DNA of 62,847 nucleotides. Source: Erysipelotrichaceae bacterium. GTDB taxonomy: Bacteria > Bacillota_I > Bacilli_A > RFN20 > CAG-826. The translations under genes were made by a program, and so were the position numbers. The stretch lies in NCBI GenBank assembly GCA_020633795.1, contig JACKCX010000007.1, forward strand, positions 1-62,847, in the 5' to 3' direction. Positions 1-7,747 of this stretch are shown here, in pieces (the stretch's first letter is position 1; the number at the start of each line of letters is the position of its first letter). The notes below the pieces were generated by a model. That model ran no database searches. It was not told the origin of the DNA and worked only from the letters and a program-made list of their open reading frames with translations.

Positions 1-12
1 GGAAATATTATT

Positions 13-963
13 ATGCCGCCAGTTGGAATTGCTATTTTAGTCATTTGTATTGTCGTATTTATCATCTTGATTGTTTTGATCTCTTGCATCAAAATTATCC
101 GTCAAACCGAAAAAGGCGTGGTCGAAAGATTAGGCGCTTATCGCAAGACATGGAATACTGGTATTCACATGCTTATCCCTTTTATCGATAAACTATCACA
201 CCGTATCTCCATGAAAGAACAAGTGAAGGATTTCGATCCTCAACCAGTCATTACGAAAGATAACGTCACGATGCAAATCGACACCGTTGTCTTCTTCCAA
301 GTCACCGATCCTAAGCTTTATGCTTACGGAGTGGAAAATCCCATGAACGCCATTGAAAACTTAAGTGCGACAACTCTCCGTAATATTATCGGTGAACTCG
401 ATTTGGATGCCACCTTAACTTCGCGTGATATCATCAACGCTAAGATGAGAAACATCCTCGATGAAGCCACTGATGCGTGGGGCATTAAAGTCAATCGTGT
501 CGAAGTGAAAAACATTTTGCCACCTAAGGACATTCGCGATGCCATGGAACGCCAGATGCGCGCTGAACGTGAAAAACGTGAAAAAGTCTTGCTTGCCGAA
601 GGTCAAAAACAATCAGCTATTTTAATTGCTCAGGGTAATAAAGAGAGCATGATTCTCAATGCTGAAGCGGAAAAAGAAGCGAAGATTCGTCGCGCCGAAG
701 GTGATGCTGCTTCTATCGTTAAAGTCAAAGAGGCTGAATCAGAAGGTATTAAGATGATTCGTAATGCCGAAGCGGCTGGTCTTAAGGCTTTAAAAGAAGC
801 CAAAGCCGACGAAGCTGTCTTAACCCTTCGCAGCTATGAAGCTCTTGGCAAAGTTGCCGATGGTAAAGCCACCAAGATCATCGTCCCCAGCGATTTACAA
901 AATGTCGCGACCTTAGCGACGACTATCTCGGAAGTTATCAAAGACAAGAAAGACGAAGAGTAA
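13..963 (+). CDS. SPFH/band-7 (stomatin-like) membrane protein
   Basis: Predicted membrane-anchored scaffold of the stomatin/prohibitin/HflK superfamily, which forms oligomeric assemblies in membrane microdomains and often works with membrane proteases. Residues 4-26 are one hydrophobic N-terminal segment. A band-7 domain follows (about 27-190, including EKGVVERLGAYRKTWNTGIH and the ITKDNVTMQIDTVVFFQVTD type of core). Residues 175-265 are an Ala/Glu/Lys-rich coiled coil typical of the family. Length (316 aa) is normal for the stand-alone paraslipin/QmcA type. The partner NfeD gene would be expected upstream, outside the window. The only upstream bases visible (GGAAAT) may be part of the ribosome binding site. 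The family is clear; the cellular role is not. Confidence 0.9.
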   Translation: MPPVGIAILVICIVVFIILIVLISCIKIIRQTEKGVVERLGAYRKTWNTGIHMLIPFIDKLSHRISMKEQVKDFDPQPVITKDNVTMQIDTVVFFQVTDPKLYAYGVENPMNAIENLSATTLRNIIGELDLDATLTSRDIINAKMRNILDEATDAWGIKVNRVEVKNILPPKDIRDAMERQMRAEREKREKVLLAEGQKQSAILIAQGNKESMILNAEAEKEAKIRRAEGDAASIVKVKEAESEGIKMIRNAEAAGLKALKEAKADEAVLTLRSYEALGKVADGKATKIIVPSDLQNVATLATTISEVIKDKKDEE

Positions 964-980
964 TTAATCTTCATCTATAT

Positions 981-1007
981 AAGTCAGGTTTCGACCTGAC
1001 TTTTTTA
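981..1007 (+). terminator. Intrinsic terminator, UUCG loop
   Basis: A perfect 9-bp stem AAGTCAGGT/ACCTGACTT closes a TTCG tetraloop and runs into a T tract, 17 nt after the SPFH gene. Confidence 0.9.
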
Positions 1008-1090
1008 TTTGTAAGAACACTAATAATTAAATAATTATTTTTTGCTCTTTTTCCTTGTGAAAGACATTAATACTCGCTACCATATTAGAC

Positions 1091-1723
1091 ATGAAACAAT
1101 ACGATTTATATTTATTTGATTTTGATGGCACGCTCGTCGATAGCCTTGAATCTCTCGTCTATGTCTTTGCTCATTCTTTCCAGGATATTGGCATTTCAGT
1201 CAGCCGAGAGGAAGTCTTAGCTTTTTCGCGTCAACCGATTGAAGACTCCTATAAGGCGAAGGGAGCCAAATTGGAAGATGTCGATTATTTCGTCAAACAA
1301 CTCAACCTTTATCTCAATTCACGTGAGGCTGTCGAATTGACGGCTTTATTCCCTGATACAATTCCCTTTATCCGCTACATCATCGACAATCACATTCCTT
1401 GTGGGATTGTGACGAGCAATAATGTTCCGCATGTTAAAGAAGTTCTCGCCTTTTTTCACATCCCTTTAGATACTTTTATTGTTTATACTGGAAATCAAGA
1501 AGCCAAAGAATTCAAGCCTTCACCCGAACCTCTTCTCAAGGGTTTGAAGATGGCGGGTTTTAAAGGCCATAATCATCGCGTTGCTTATATCGGTGATGCT
1601 CTTAATGATACTATCGCTGCCAATAATGCCAAGGTTCAAGCTATTCTCATCGATCGAGTTAATGCCTTTGAAGATGACCAAGAATACATTCGCATTTCTT
1701 CCTTGATGGATCTCTTTAAATAA
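1091..1723 (+). CDS. HAD-superfamily hydrolase (phosphoglycolate phosphatase-like)
   Basis: Cytosolic phosphatase of the haloacid-dehalogenase superfamily, Gph/PpaX-like by length (210 aa) and motifs. Motif I is DFDGTLVDS with the nucleophile Asp10 and acid/base Asp12. Motif II is the Ser/Thr in IVTSNN. Motif III is the Lys in EFKPSPEP. Motif IV is YIGDALNDTIAA. The helical cap lies between motifs I and II. The substrate cannot be read from sequence; phosphoglycolate, pyrophosphate or a sugar phosphate are all possible. No good Shine-Dalgarno precedes the ATG. A 7-bp hairpin at 1748-1767 follows without a T tract and may end the transcript weakly. Confidence 0.88.
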   Translation: MKQYDLYLFDFDGTLVDSLESLVYVFAHSFQDIGISVSREEVLAFSRQPIEDSYKAKGAKLEDVDYFVKQLNLYLNSREAVELTALFPDTIPFIRYIIDNHIPCGIVTSNNVPHVKEVLAFFHIPLDTFIVYTGNQEAKEFKPSPEPLLKGLKMAGFKGHNHRVAYIGDALNDTIAANNAKVQAILIDRVNAFEDDQEYIRISSLMDLFK

Positions 1724-1841
1724 GCGCGTCAATCAATGTCATTCTCTGATGAAAAAGATCTTTCATCAAACCGCATAATCGATAACAGGAAATTTATGTA
1801 CTCTTAAAAGAGTAAAGTCTTTATTTTCCTATGAATTATGC

Positions 1842-1847
1842 TATACT
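1842..1847 (+). promoter_or_regulatory. Extended -10 box of the Sel1 gene
   Basis: TGC-TATACT is an extended -10 element. Only 9 nt separate it from the ATG at 1857, so the transcript should begin at or next to the start codon. Confidence 0.6.
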
Positions 1848-1856
1848 TTTATCAAT

Positions 1857-2693
1857 ATGAATAAAGAAGAAATTGAAGCTTTAAAAGTTCGTGCTTTAGA
1901 GATTGGCGATGTGCATGCTACTCTAGAATTAGCGGACTATTATTTAGAGATTGATAAACCTGATTTAGCTTATCAAGTTATCTATCGTGCCGCGGTTAAG
2001 CAGTATCCAAGCGCACAGCGACGACTTGGTTATTTTTATGAAAAAGGGATTGGTGTACCAATTGATTACAATAAAGCTTTTCAACTCTATTCTTCTGCGG
2101 CTCAAAGAGGCGATTTAAAGGCAAAGCACAATCTCGGTTTACTCTACGCTCTTGGACTTGGATGTTCCAAGGATGAAGAACGAGGTTTTGCCTTCGTCAA
2201 AGAAGCCGCTGACAATCAAGATGTCAAAGCTTTATTAACATTGGCAAGATTTTATGAAAAAGGAATTGGCACCCTTAAAAATGATGAACTCTATTTTGCT
2301 TGTTTGCATAAGGCTAAGAATCTCGGCGATAAAACTATCTATCATCTTTTAGGATATAGTGCTTATGTCGGTCTCGGAACTAAACAAGATTATCATCGAG
2401 CCTTTGATTATTTCATGGCGGGTAGTGAAATGCATGATGATCAATGCGATTACTACCTCGGTTTAATGTATTCCAAAGGACATGGGGTGGAACGCGATGA
2501 TTCAAAAGCTTCGTATTGGTATCAAAAAGGGGCAAATAACGGGGATGGACGAGCGATGTATAATCTCGCTTTATTCTATGAAAATGGCATCTATCTCCCT
2601 CGCAATTTAGAAAAGGCTCGTTTCTGGTATCAATGCTCAGCCCAAAAAGGCATTGAAAAAGCGCAAGAGAAAATAAAATCATTCCTTAAATAA
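1857..2693 (+). CDS. Sel1-like (TPR-type) repeat protein
   Basis: Protein of 278 aa built almost wholly of Sel1-like repeats, alpha-helical hairpins of about 36 residues used for protein-protein contacts. From residue 35 on, at least six units can be followed by recurring motifs such as LGYFYEKGIGVPIDYNKA, LGLLYALGLGCSKDEERG and LGLMYSKGHGVERDDSKA. There is no signal peptide or membrane segment, so it is probably cytosolic. It has its own promoter with a -10 box 9 nt before the ATG and no Shine-Dalgarno. No catalytic domain is present; an adaptor role is inferred and the partner is unknown. Confidence 0.85.
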   Translation: MNKEEIEALKVRALEIGDVHATLELADYYLEIDKPDLAYQVIYRAAVKQYPSAQRRLGYFYEKGIGVPIDYNKAFQLYSSAAQRGDLKAKHNLGLLYALGLGCSKDEERGFAFVKEAADNQDVKALLTLARFYEKGIGTLKNDELYFACLHKAKNLGDKTIYHLLGYSAYVGLGTKQDYHRAFDYFMAGSEMHDDQCDYYLGLMYSKGHGVERDDSKASYWYQKGANNGDGRAMYNLALFYENGIYLPRNLEKARFWYQCSAQKGIEKAQEKIKSFLK

Positions 2694-2803
2694 ACCATTG
2701 GTCATTCTTCAATTTAAAATTTTTATCATCAATTCAAAACAAAGTTTTTCTGACAATTAATAAAAAAATACAAAGCGACAAAAAAGATATTTTCTAACGC
2801 TTC

Positions 2804-2825
2804 ACACAATGGTATTGTGTATAAT
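2804..2825 (+). promoter_or_regulatory. Operator-like inverted repeat abutting a -10 box
   Basis: ACACAAT-GGT-ATTGTGT (2804-2820) is a perfect 7-bp inverted repeat whose last base is the first base of the TATAAT at 2820-2825. A DNA-binding protein bound there would block the promoter of the membrane LRR/licD pair. The ATG at 2837 is 11 nt after the -10 box. Confidence 0.5.
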
Positions 2826-2836
2826 AAGGTAGAAAT

Positions 2837-3949
2837 ATGAAAAAGAAAATTAGAGAAGTCAATGGCGTTAAAGTCATTCGTCGTTATAGTGCTGGAGCTT
2901 TTTTCATGGCTCTTTTTTGCTTAGTCCTCGTCGCCATTCCCGTCGCTTTAATCTTTATCCCTTGGTTTAAAATTACCGTCACTGAAGGTAGTGATGTGAC
3001 CGTTATCAGTTTGACTGCTGTGGAATTGATCAGCAAAGTTTTTCTTGGTCAAATTACCGGAACAGGTTCGGAGTTCATGAGTTTTTATGCGCAATTAGCT
3101 TCTGATGCTAACCAAACATATATTCCAACTATCGCCTTAGGATTAGCCTATGGCATTCCCGTTCTTTATGGAATCATCGCGCTTTTTGCTTTATTCTTCC
3201 TCATCTTTGCTTTGGAATTAATCTTCCGAGGACGGATGAATCATTTTAAAGCCCCTTATGTTTTATCATGGTTTTATTTTATCTTTGTCGCCTTGTTTGG
3301 ACTAATTGGCATCGGATTAGATTATGGCACACAGTTTATTTATAGTCTCGTCGGCAGTTCAATCACTTATACAATTGTGACTTTATCTTGGTATAACTAC
3401 ATTTTTGTCGGAGCTTCACTCCTTGGCATTATCTGCTTAGGCATCACATATAGTGGTGCTTTTCGAGATAAGATTTTTATTGGCGATATCAGCGATATGC
3501 GCCACGCCAATTATCAAGTGGAAAATCCGACCATCAATCAAAATGGCACCAATATCCTCGTACCTCAACAACCGCTTAAAGAGGATGTGATTAAAAAAGT
3601 TCAAAATGTTCCCGCGATGGGGTTACCTCCGACTTTAAAGAGTATTGGTGGTCACGCGTTTAGTGAGAATTTAAACTTAGTCGTCGCTGTCGTTCCTTTA
3701 GGAATTAAGACTTTAGGTCATGGAGCATTTGCCAATTGTGGGCATTTAAAAGTTGTTTCTTTACCGACCAGCATTCGAGCGATTGGCAGTAATTGTTTCT
3801 TTAACTGCACCAATCTTGAAAGATTAAATTACGCTGGTAACAAGGAGCAGTGGCGGCATGTTAAAAGAGGCGCTAACTGGCTTGCTAAAGCTGGAGTGAC
3901 CACCGTTATTTGCGTCGATGGACCAATCGTGGTAAACCCTTATCATTAA
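2837..3949 (+). CDS. Multi-pass membrane protein with C-terminal BspA-type LRR domain
   Basis: Four hydrophobic segments are visible (about 20-44, 103-131, 140-162 and 186-207). They are followed by a soluble C-terminal region with BspA-like (LRR_5) leucine-rich repeats at about 262-335, for example LPPTLKSIGGHAFSENLNL and LPTSIRAIGSNCFFNCTNL. It then ends with the tail commonly seen after such repeats (NYAGNKEQWRHVKRG). BspA repeats are usually surface adhesion or ligand-binding modules; here they are attached to a membrane bundle instead of a signal peptide. The licD-family gene starts 1 nt after this stop, so the two are almost certainly co-transcribed. Function unknown. Confidence 0.75.
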   Translation: MKKKIREVNGVKVIRRYSAGAFFMALFCLVLVAIPVALIFIPWFKITVTEGSDVTVISLTAVELISKVFLGQITGTGSEFMSFYAQLASDANQTYIPTIALGLAYGIPVLYGIIALFALFFLIFALELIFRGRMNHFKAPYVLSWFYFIFVALFGLIGIGLDYGTQFIYSLVGSSITYTIVTLSWYNYIFVGASLLGIICLGITYSGAFRDKIFIGDISDMRHANYQVENPTINQNGTNILVPQQPLKEDVIKKVQNVPAMGLPPTLKSIGGHAFSENLNLVVAVVPLGIKTLGHGAFANCGHLKVVSLPTSIRAIGSNCFFNCTNLERLNYAGNKEQWRHVKRGANWLAKAGVTTVICVDGPIVVNPYH

Positions 3950-3950
3950 A

Positions 3951-4883
3951 ATGACTAAAATAAACGAACAAAAAAAGAATAACCTCGAAAATCCCGGCTA
4001 TGCCGAGGATTTTCATATTTATCCCATTGGCAAAGATTTAGATGGGGCAAAAAAGAATACCCGCGATTTGCAAAAGCTATTATTAGAAATGACCCTCGTT
4101 TTTGATCAATTGTGTCGCCAAAATAATATTCCTTACGCTCTGGCCTTTGGCTCAGCGCTCGGCATGGTTAATTATGGCGGCTTTATCCCTTGGGATGACG
4201 ATGTTGACATCGCGATTAAATATGAAGATTTGCCTCGCCTCATCGAAGTCTTAAAGAATCAATTACCACCTGAGTATTACTTTGATTGTTACGAGACTGA
4301 TTCGCGATATAATGTCTTTATTCCGACGATGAAAATTCGTCATAAAAATTCCTATGTGATGGAAAAGAACCACTTCACTTTGCCGAACTGGTGCGATGGA
4401 GATGGTGTTTTTATTGATGTCGTTGTTTTTATGGGTGTTCCCTCCACTCGGCAAGAGCATCGTCAAGTCCTTCGCTATGCTAAGCGCAAGATTATTCCCT
4501 ATTTTATTAACGACGCTATTTTTCATCGACCCTTATTCAAACTTAAAACTCAACTTAAAGATTATGAAAAATTCATCGCCAATAAATATCAAGATAGTCC
4601 GCGAGTAGCGCAAACAGTGATCATTCCTTTTCAAGATTGGGGAAGTGAAGTTAAAGCTCTCTCTTATCCGCGCGAAGTTATTTTTCCTTTTAAAGAATAT
4701 GATTTTCAAGGTCATCGCCTCTATTCCTTTAATAATGTGCGCGAATTCTGTCGTTTAAAATTTGGGGAAAAATGCTTTAATGTCTACGATGGCAAGAAGT
4801 GGATTTCCCGCTACCCATTTCGCAAGCGCAAAGCTAAGCATTTCAAGAAATTTTCCTTAACACATCCTCGCCTTAAAAAATAA
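3951..4883 (+). CDS. LicD-family nucleotidyltransferase-fold enzyme
   Basis: 310-aa LicD-family protein. Members transfer phosphocholine or similar phospho-groups from a CDP-activated donor to cell-surface sugars. The hallmark FGSALGMVNYGGFIPWDDDV lies at about residues 66-85 and holds the GS and the WDDDxD metal-binding acidic cluster of the nucleotidyltransferase fold. A conserved helical region follows, and the tail is very basic (KKWISRYPFRKRKAKHFKKF). There is no signal peptide, so it acts on the cytoplasmic side. It starts 1 nt after the BspA-LRR membrane protein. Surface-polymer decoration is inferred from the family; the acceptor is unknown. Confidence 0.85.
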   Translation: MTKINEQKKNNLENPGYAEDFHIYPIGKDLDGAKKNTRDLQKLLLEMTLVFDQLCRQNNIPYALAFGSALGMVNYGGFIPWDDDVDIAIKYEDLPRLIEVLKNQLPPEYYFDCYETDSRYNVFIPTMKIRHKNSYVMEKNHFTLPNWCDGDGVFIDVVVFMGVPSTRQEHRQVLRYAKRKIIPYFINDAIFHRPLFKLKTQLKDYEKFIANKYQDSPRVAQTVIIPFQDWGSEVKALSYPREVIFPFKEYDFQGHRLYSFNNVREFCRLKFGEKCFNVYDGKKWISRYPFRKRKAKHFKKFSLTHPRLKK

Positions 4884-4888
4884 TTAAT

Positions 4889-4914
4889 AACCATCTGATT
4901 GCGATGGTTTTTTA
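4889..4914 (+). terminator. Intrinsic terminator after licD
   Basis: AACCATC/GATGGTT, a 7-bp stem with a 7-nt loop, followed by a T-rich tract. Confidence 0.8.
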
Positions 4915-4973
4915 TTATCAAAAAAAGCAAAAATTTATTATTTTCTTACTCTTACTATTTATAGTAAAATAAT

Positions 4974-5000
4974 TTAGCACACTACTTGACAGAGTGCTAA
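4974..5000 (+). promoter_or_regulatory. CIRCE operator 1 of the Hsp20 gene
   Basis: TTAGCACAC-N9-GAGTGCTAA differs from the consensus HrcA operator (TTAGCACTC-N9-GAGTGCTAA) by one base. Its 9-nt spacer contains the promoter -35 box TTGACA (4986-4991). Confidence 0.93.
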
Positions 5001-5013
5001 AATGGGTTATAAT
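4986..5013 (+). promoter_or_regulatory. SigA-type promoter of the Hsp20 gene
   Basis: TTGACA (4986-4991), 16-nt spacer, TATAAT (5008-5013). CIRCE operators cover the -35 region and the early transcribed region. Confidence 0.9.
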
Positions 5014-5021
5014 ATAATTGC

Positions 5022-5048
5022 TTAGCAGTCAAAGAGTTAGAGTGCTAA
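5022..5048 (+). promoter_or_regulatory. CIRCE operator 2 of the Hsp20 gene
   Basis: TTAGCAGTC-N9-GAGTGCTAA, a second HrcA site 21 nt after the first and just downstream of the -10 box. Confidence 0.92.
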
Positions 5049-5074
5049 ACGAACGAACATAAGGAGGATTAATT

Positions 5075-5509
5075 ATGAATAAAAATTATGCCGTTTCAAC
5101 TCACAATAATGACTCATTTGATCTTTGGGATCCATTCTTTCAGGACTTCTTTGATTTCCCTCGTGAAATTCGCCGCAACGATTTGATGAAGGCTGATGTG
5201 CGAGAAGACGAAAAACAATATCACATTGATGTCGATCTTCCCAGTATCAAGAAAGATAATATCAAAATCGAATTGAATGATGGATATCTCACCATTCATG
5301 CCGAAGAGTATCATCAAGATGATGAGAAGAAGAATGGTAAATACATTCGTCGGGAAAGATTTACGGGTAAATTCTCTCGTAGCTTCTATGTCGGAGAAGA
5401 TGTCCAAGAAAATGACATCACCGCGAATTTAGCGGATGGTGTTTTGACTCTCAATATCAATAAAGTCGAGCCGAAAAAAGAAGAGAAGAAATATATTTCG
5501 ATTAACTAA
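5075..5509 (+). CDS. Small heat-shock protein, Hsp20/alpha-crystallin family
   Basis: 144-aa ATP-independent holdase chaperone. It has a short N-terminal arm (FDLWDPFFQDFFDFP), then an alpha-crystallin domain at about 38-140 (MKADVREDEKQYHIDVDLPS through ADGVLTLNINKVEPK, with the GVLTL motif), and a short tail. AAGGAGG precedes the ATG at good spacing. It is a single-gene transcript with a SigA promoter flanked by two CIRCE operators and a strong terminator, so HrcA repression, relieved on heat shock, is the expected control. HrcA itself is encoded at 52754-53803 behind a similar operator pair. Confidence 0.95.
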   Translation: MNKNYAVSTHNNDSFDLWDPFFQDFFDFPREIRRNDLMKADVREDEKQYHIDVDLPSIKKDNIKIELNDGYLTIHAEEYHQDDEKKNGKYIRRERFTGKFSRSFYVGEDVQENDITANLADGVLTLNINKVEPKKEEKKYISIN

Positions 5510-5535
5510 TAATTGTTAAGAAGATATATTTAACG

Positions 5536-5561
5536 AAGTGGGCTCTGCCCACTTTTCTTTA
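5536..5561 (+). terminator. Intrinsic terminator after Hsp20
   Basis: A perfect 8-bp stem AAGTGGGC/GCCCACTT with a TCT loop, followed by TTTCTTT. Confidence 0.88.
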
Positions 5562-5643
5562 TCCTCTCATCTTTTCATGATAAAATATTAAAAATTGAAA
5601 AAAATGATATCCTCAATTTGTCATTATTAATAGTGGGAGGAAA

Positions 5644-6147
5644 ATGCTAGTTAGTGTCGATACAGTCGATCGCTTAAAAAATAACGATAATCAAGCTTTT
5701 GAAGAAATCTATCAAACTTATTACCGCTTGATTTTTTGTTTATCTTTTTCTTTACTTAAAGATCGTTATTTAGCCGAAGATGTGACCCAAGATGTCTTTA
5801 TTAAAATGATGGAAAATATCACTTCATTAAAAAGAACGAGTCAATTTCACGCCTACCTCTTAGCTATTGCTAAGAATACGACTTTAAATGAACTAAAGAA
5901 AAGACGTGATGTGCCGAGCGATCAACTAGAACAATATACCCAGCAAAATGATGAACATCCTTTCTTTTTAGAAGAGATGCATCATTATCTAACGAAGGAA
6001 GAAAATGAAGTAGTCATCTATAAGATTATCTATGATTTCACTTTTCAAGAAATCAGCCACCTCTTTTCTTTCTCTTTATCTTCCACTTATCGATTCTATC
6101 GATCAGCGCTTAAAAAAATTAAGCGCCACTATGAGGAGAGTTTATGA
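5644..6147 (+). CDS. ECF-type RNA polymerase sigma factor
   Basis: 167-aa sigma-70-family protein with only regions 2 and 4. Region 2 covers about residues 17-70 (FEEIYQTYYRLIF, LAEDVTQDVFIKMMENI, the -10 recognition segment). Region 4 covers about 115-165, with the helix-turn-helix FTFQEISHLFSFSLSSTYRF for -35 recognition. Its start has a strong GGGAGG site. Its TGA stop overlaps the ATG of the next gene (ATGA), which implies translational coupling with the membrane serpin. In ECF systems a co-transcribed membrane protein is usually the anti-sigma factor, so the serpin is the candidate regulator. The target regulon is unknown; self-activation is likely but no ECF promoter was recognised. Confidence 0.9.
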   Translation: MLVSVDTVDRLKNNDNQAFEEIYQTYYRLIFCLSFSLLKDRYLAEDVTQDVFIKMMENITSLKRTSQFHAYLLAIAKNTTLNELKKRRDVPSDQLEQYTQQNDEHPFFLEEMHHYLTKEENEVVIYKIIYDFTFQEISHLFSFSLSSTYRFYRSALKKIKRHYEESL

Positions 6148-7607
6148 ATTATCGACAAAAATTTAAGGATGAAACCATCCAAAAAATCACTGATTCACCA
6201 GAGTCTATTCCGCCTTTTACTTCATCGATTTCAATGTGCGTCGAAAGACCTAAAAAGAAAATGCCACTATGGAAAAAAACCACGATCATCGTCAGTAGTG
6301 CGGTGTTAGGTAGCCTTGTTTTAGTGACTGCCATTCCTGCTCTTATCGTCTGCTTTATCGGCTTTCACAATATTTCTTCATATCGTTCTTTAGATCGCAA
6401 TTTTGCGATGAATGAACTTGATAGTAGCTATCAACCTTTAAATGACATTATTTATCCATCCTCGGCTAAACAATATGTCAGCGTGGATAGTCAATATACT
6501 GATGCAGTCAATACTTTTGCGAATAACATTTATCAAAATCTTAATAATGACGAAATTAATTTCTCTTTTGCGCCGATGAGTTTATACGCTAATCTAAGCA
6601 TTCTTTCATTAGGGAGTACGGACGCGAGTGTGATGAGTCAATTTGATACTTTATTAGCTCTTTCAGAAGCAGAGCGAACCGCTAATTATCCCTCCTTTTA
6701 CCAAAATGATTACTATGCGACCGATAGTGGGACAACTCAGTTTTATAATGGTCTATTTCAAAGCGAATTATTCGGAACCATCAATGAAGATTTTATCGCT
6801 CAATTAGCCGCTTATTATTGCGAGGCTTATTCCATTGATTTTCAAAATCAAAGCGATATCGCCAAGATGGTCTCATGGGCTAATGAGCGAATGAATAAAG
6901 ATGACTTTCTTGCTGCTGACAATTTACCAATTAGTGATAATACCGCCTTATATTTACTCACAACGTTAACTTTTGATAACAAATGGCTTACTGAATATTC
7001 TAAATCTGAGTCTTATCAAGACGCCTTTTATATCACTAGTAGTGAGGAAGTAGAGACCACCTATATGCGTCATATCTATGTCGGAAATTATTACGATTAT
7101 GACACTTACTTTAGTTTCTATGATCAATATAAAAATGGCATGAAAATTAAATATATTGTCCCAAAATCAACAAGTGATAATATTTTTAATCTGACCGATG
7201 GAGTGGATATTTTTACTGATGATAGCGATGTTCTTCATAGCGATGAGGCGATTCGTTGTGCCGTCCCTAAATTTTCCACTTCTTCCTCTCTCGACTTTGT
7301 CGATGCTTTGACTCAATTGGGATATGGCAGTTTATTCGATTCCAATATTGATTCTTTTGGATCAATTTATGAAGATGATTGTGTTGTGCCCATTTATCTC
7401 TCGACTTGCCAACAAAAAAATCAAGTCGCCTTTACCGAAGATGGAACAAGTATCACTTCAGTCACCTGGAGTGGACTTGCTGCTGGTAGTGCTGCTCCCA
7501 TTGAAGGGGGAATTGATGTGCAACTCAATCAGCCCTTTATCTATATCATCTATGATAATAATGATTTACCTCTTTATGTCGGCAATGTGACCAATCCCAC
7601 TCTATAA
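6144..7607 (+). CDS. Membrane-anchored serpin, candidate anti-sigma factor
   Basis: 487-aa single-pass protein. Residues 1-45 are hydrophilic and predicted cytosolic (ending RPKKKMPLWKK). Residues 46-74 are one transmembrane segment. From about 110 to the end is a full serpin domain facing outward. Serpin signatures are FSFAPMSLYANLSILSLGS near the start of the domain and QPFIYIIYDNNDLPLYVG near the end, matching the PFxFxIxDxxTxxxLFxG signature. The reactive loop hinge is EDGTSITSVT (432-441), where inhibitory serpins have EEGTxAAAxT; Ile at P12 is unusual. It overlaps the ECF sigma gene by 4 nt. Known: serpins trap serine or cysteine proteases irreversibly. Inferred: protease attack on the loop could be sensed across the membrane to release the sigma factor. 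Confidence 0.85.
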   Translation: MNYRQKFKDETIQKITDSPESIPPFTSSISMCVERPKKKMPLWKKTTIIVSSAVLGSLVLVTAIPALIVCFIGFHNISSYRSLDRNFAMNELDSSYQPLNDIIYPSSAKQYVSVDSQYTDAVNTFANNIYQNLNNDEINFSFAPMSLYANLSILSLGSTDASVMSQFDTLLALSEAERTANYPSFYQNDYYATDSGTTQFYNGLFQSELFGTINEDFIAQLAAYYCEAYSIDFQNQSDIAKMVSWANERMNKDDFLAADNLPISDNTALYLLTTLTFDNKWLTEYSKSESYQDAFYITSSEEVETTYMRHIYVGNYYDYDTYFSFYDQYKNGMKIKYIVPKSTSDNIFNLTDGVDIFTDDSDVLHSDEAIRCAVPKFSTSSSLDFVDALTQLGYGSLFDSNIDSFGSIYEDDCVVPIYLSTCQQKNQVAFTEDGTSITSVTWSGLAAGSAAPIEGGIDVQLNQPFIYIIYDNNDLPLYVGNVTNPTL

Positions 7608-7641
7608 ATAGTTGATTATTTGGCCTTTTTATAAAATAAAG

Positions 7642-7669
7642 TGGACATTTGATTAATTAATGATATAGT
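7642..7669 (+). promoter_or_regulatory. Promoter of the rimP-nusA-infB-rbfA operon
   Basis: TGGACA (7642-7647), 16-nt spacer, TATAGT (7664-7669). The leader that follows carries a small CGCT-TTCG-AGCG hairpin (7677-7688) and then an attenuator-like stem. Confidence 0.65.
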
Positions 7670-7702
7670 AATTATGCGCTTTCGAGCGTGATAACTCTGC
7701 AC

Positions 7703-7735
7703 AAGAGTGACCTTGACAGGCCACTCTTTGTTTTT
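7703..7735 (+). promoter_or_regulatory. Terminator-like hairpin (attenuator) in the rimP leader
   Basis: AAGAGTG/CACTCTT forms a 7-bp stem extended by CC/GG around a TTGACA loop, followed by TGTTTTT. It lies between the promoter and the rimP ribosome binding site (AAGGG, 7736-7740), where conditional termination would set expression of the NusA operon. Confidence 0.6.
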
Positions 7736-7747
7736 AAGGGACAGGAT

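Noticed and set aside
1748..1767. GATGAAA/TTTCATC hairpin after the HAD gene as a terminator
   Set aside because: It has no T tract, so termination is not supported well enough to list.
7674..7691. Possible leader peptide (ATG CGC TTT CGA GCG TGA) in the rimP leader
   Set aside because: Its ATG falls at or before the expected transcription start and lacks a binding site; it is more simply part of the UUCG hairpin.
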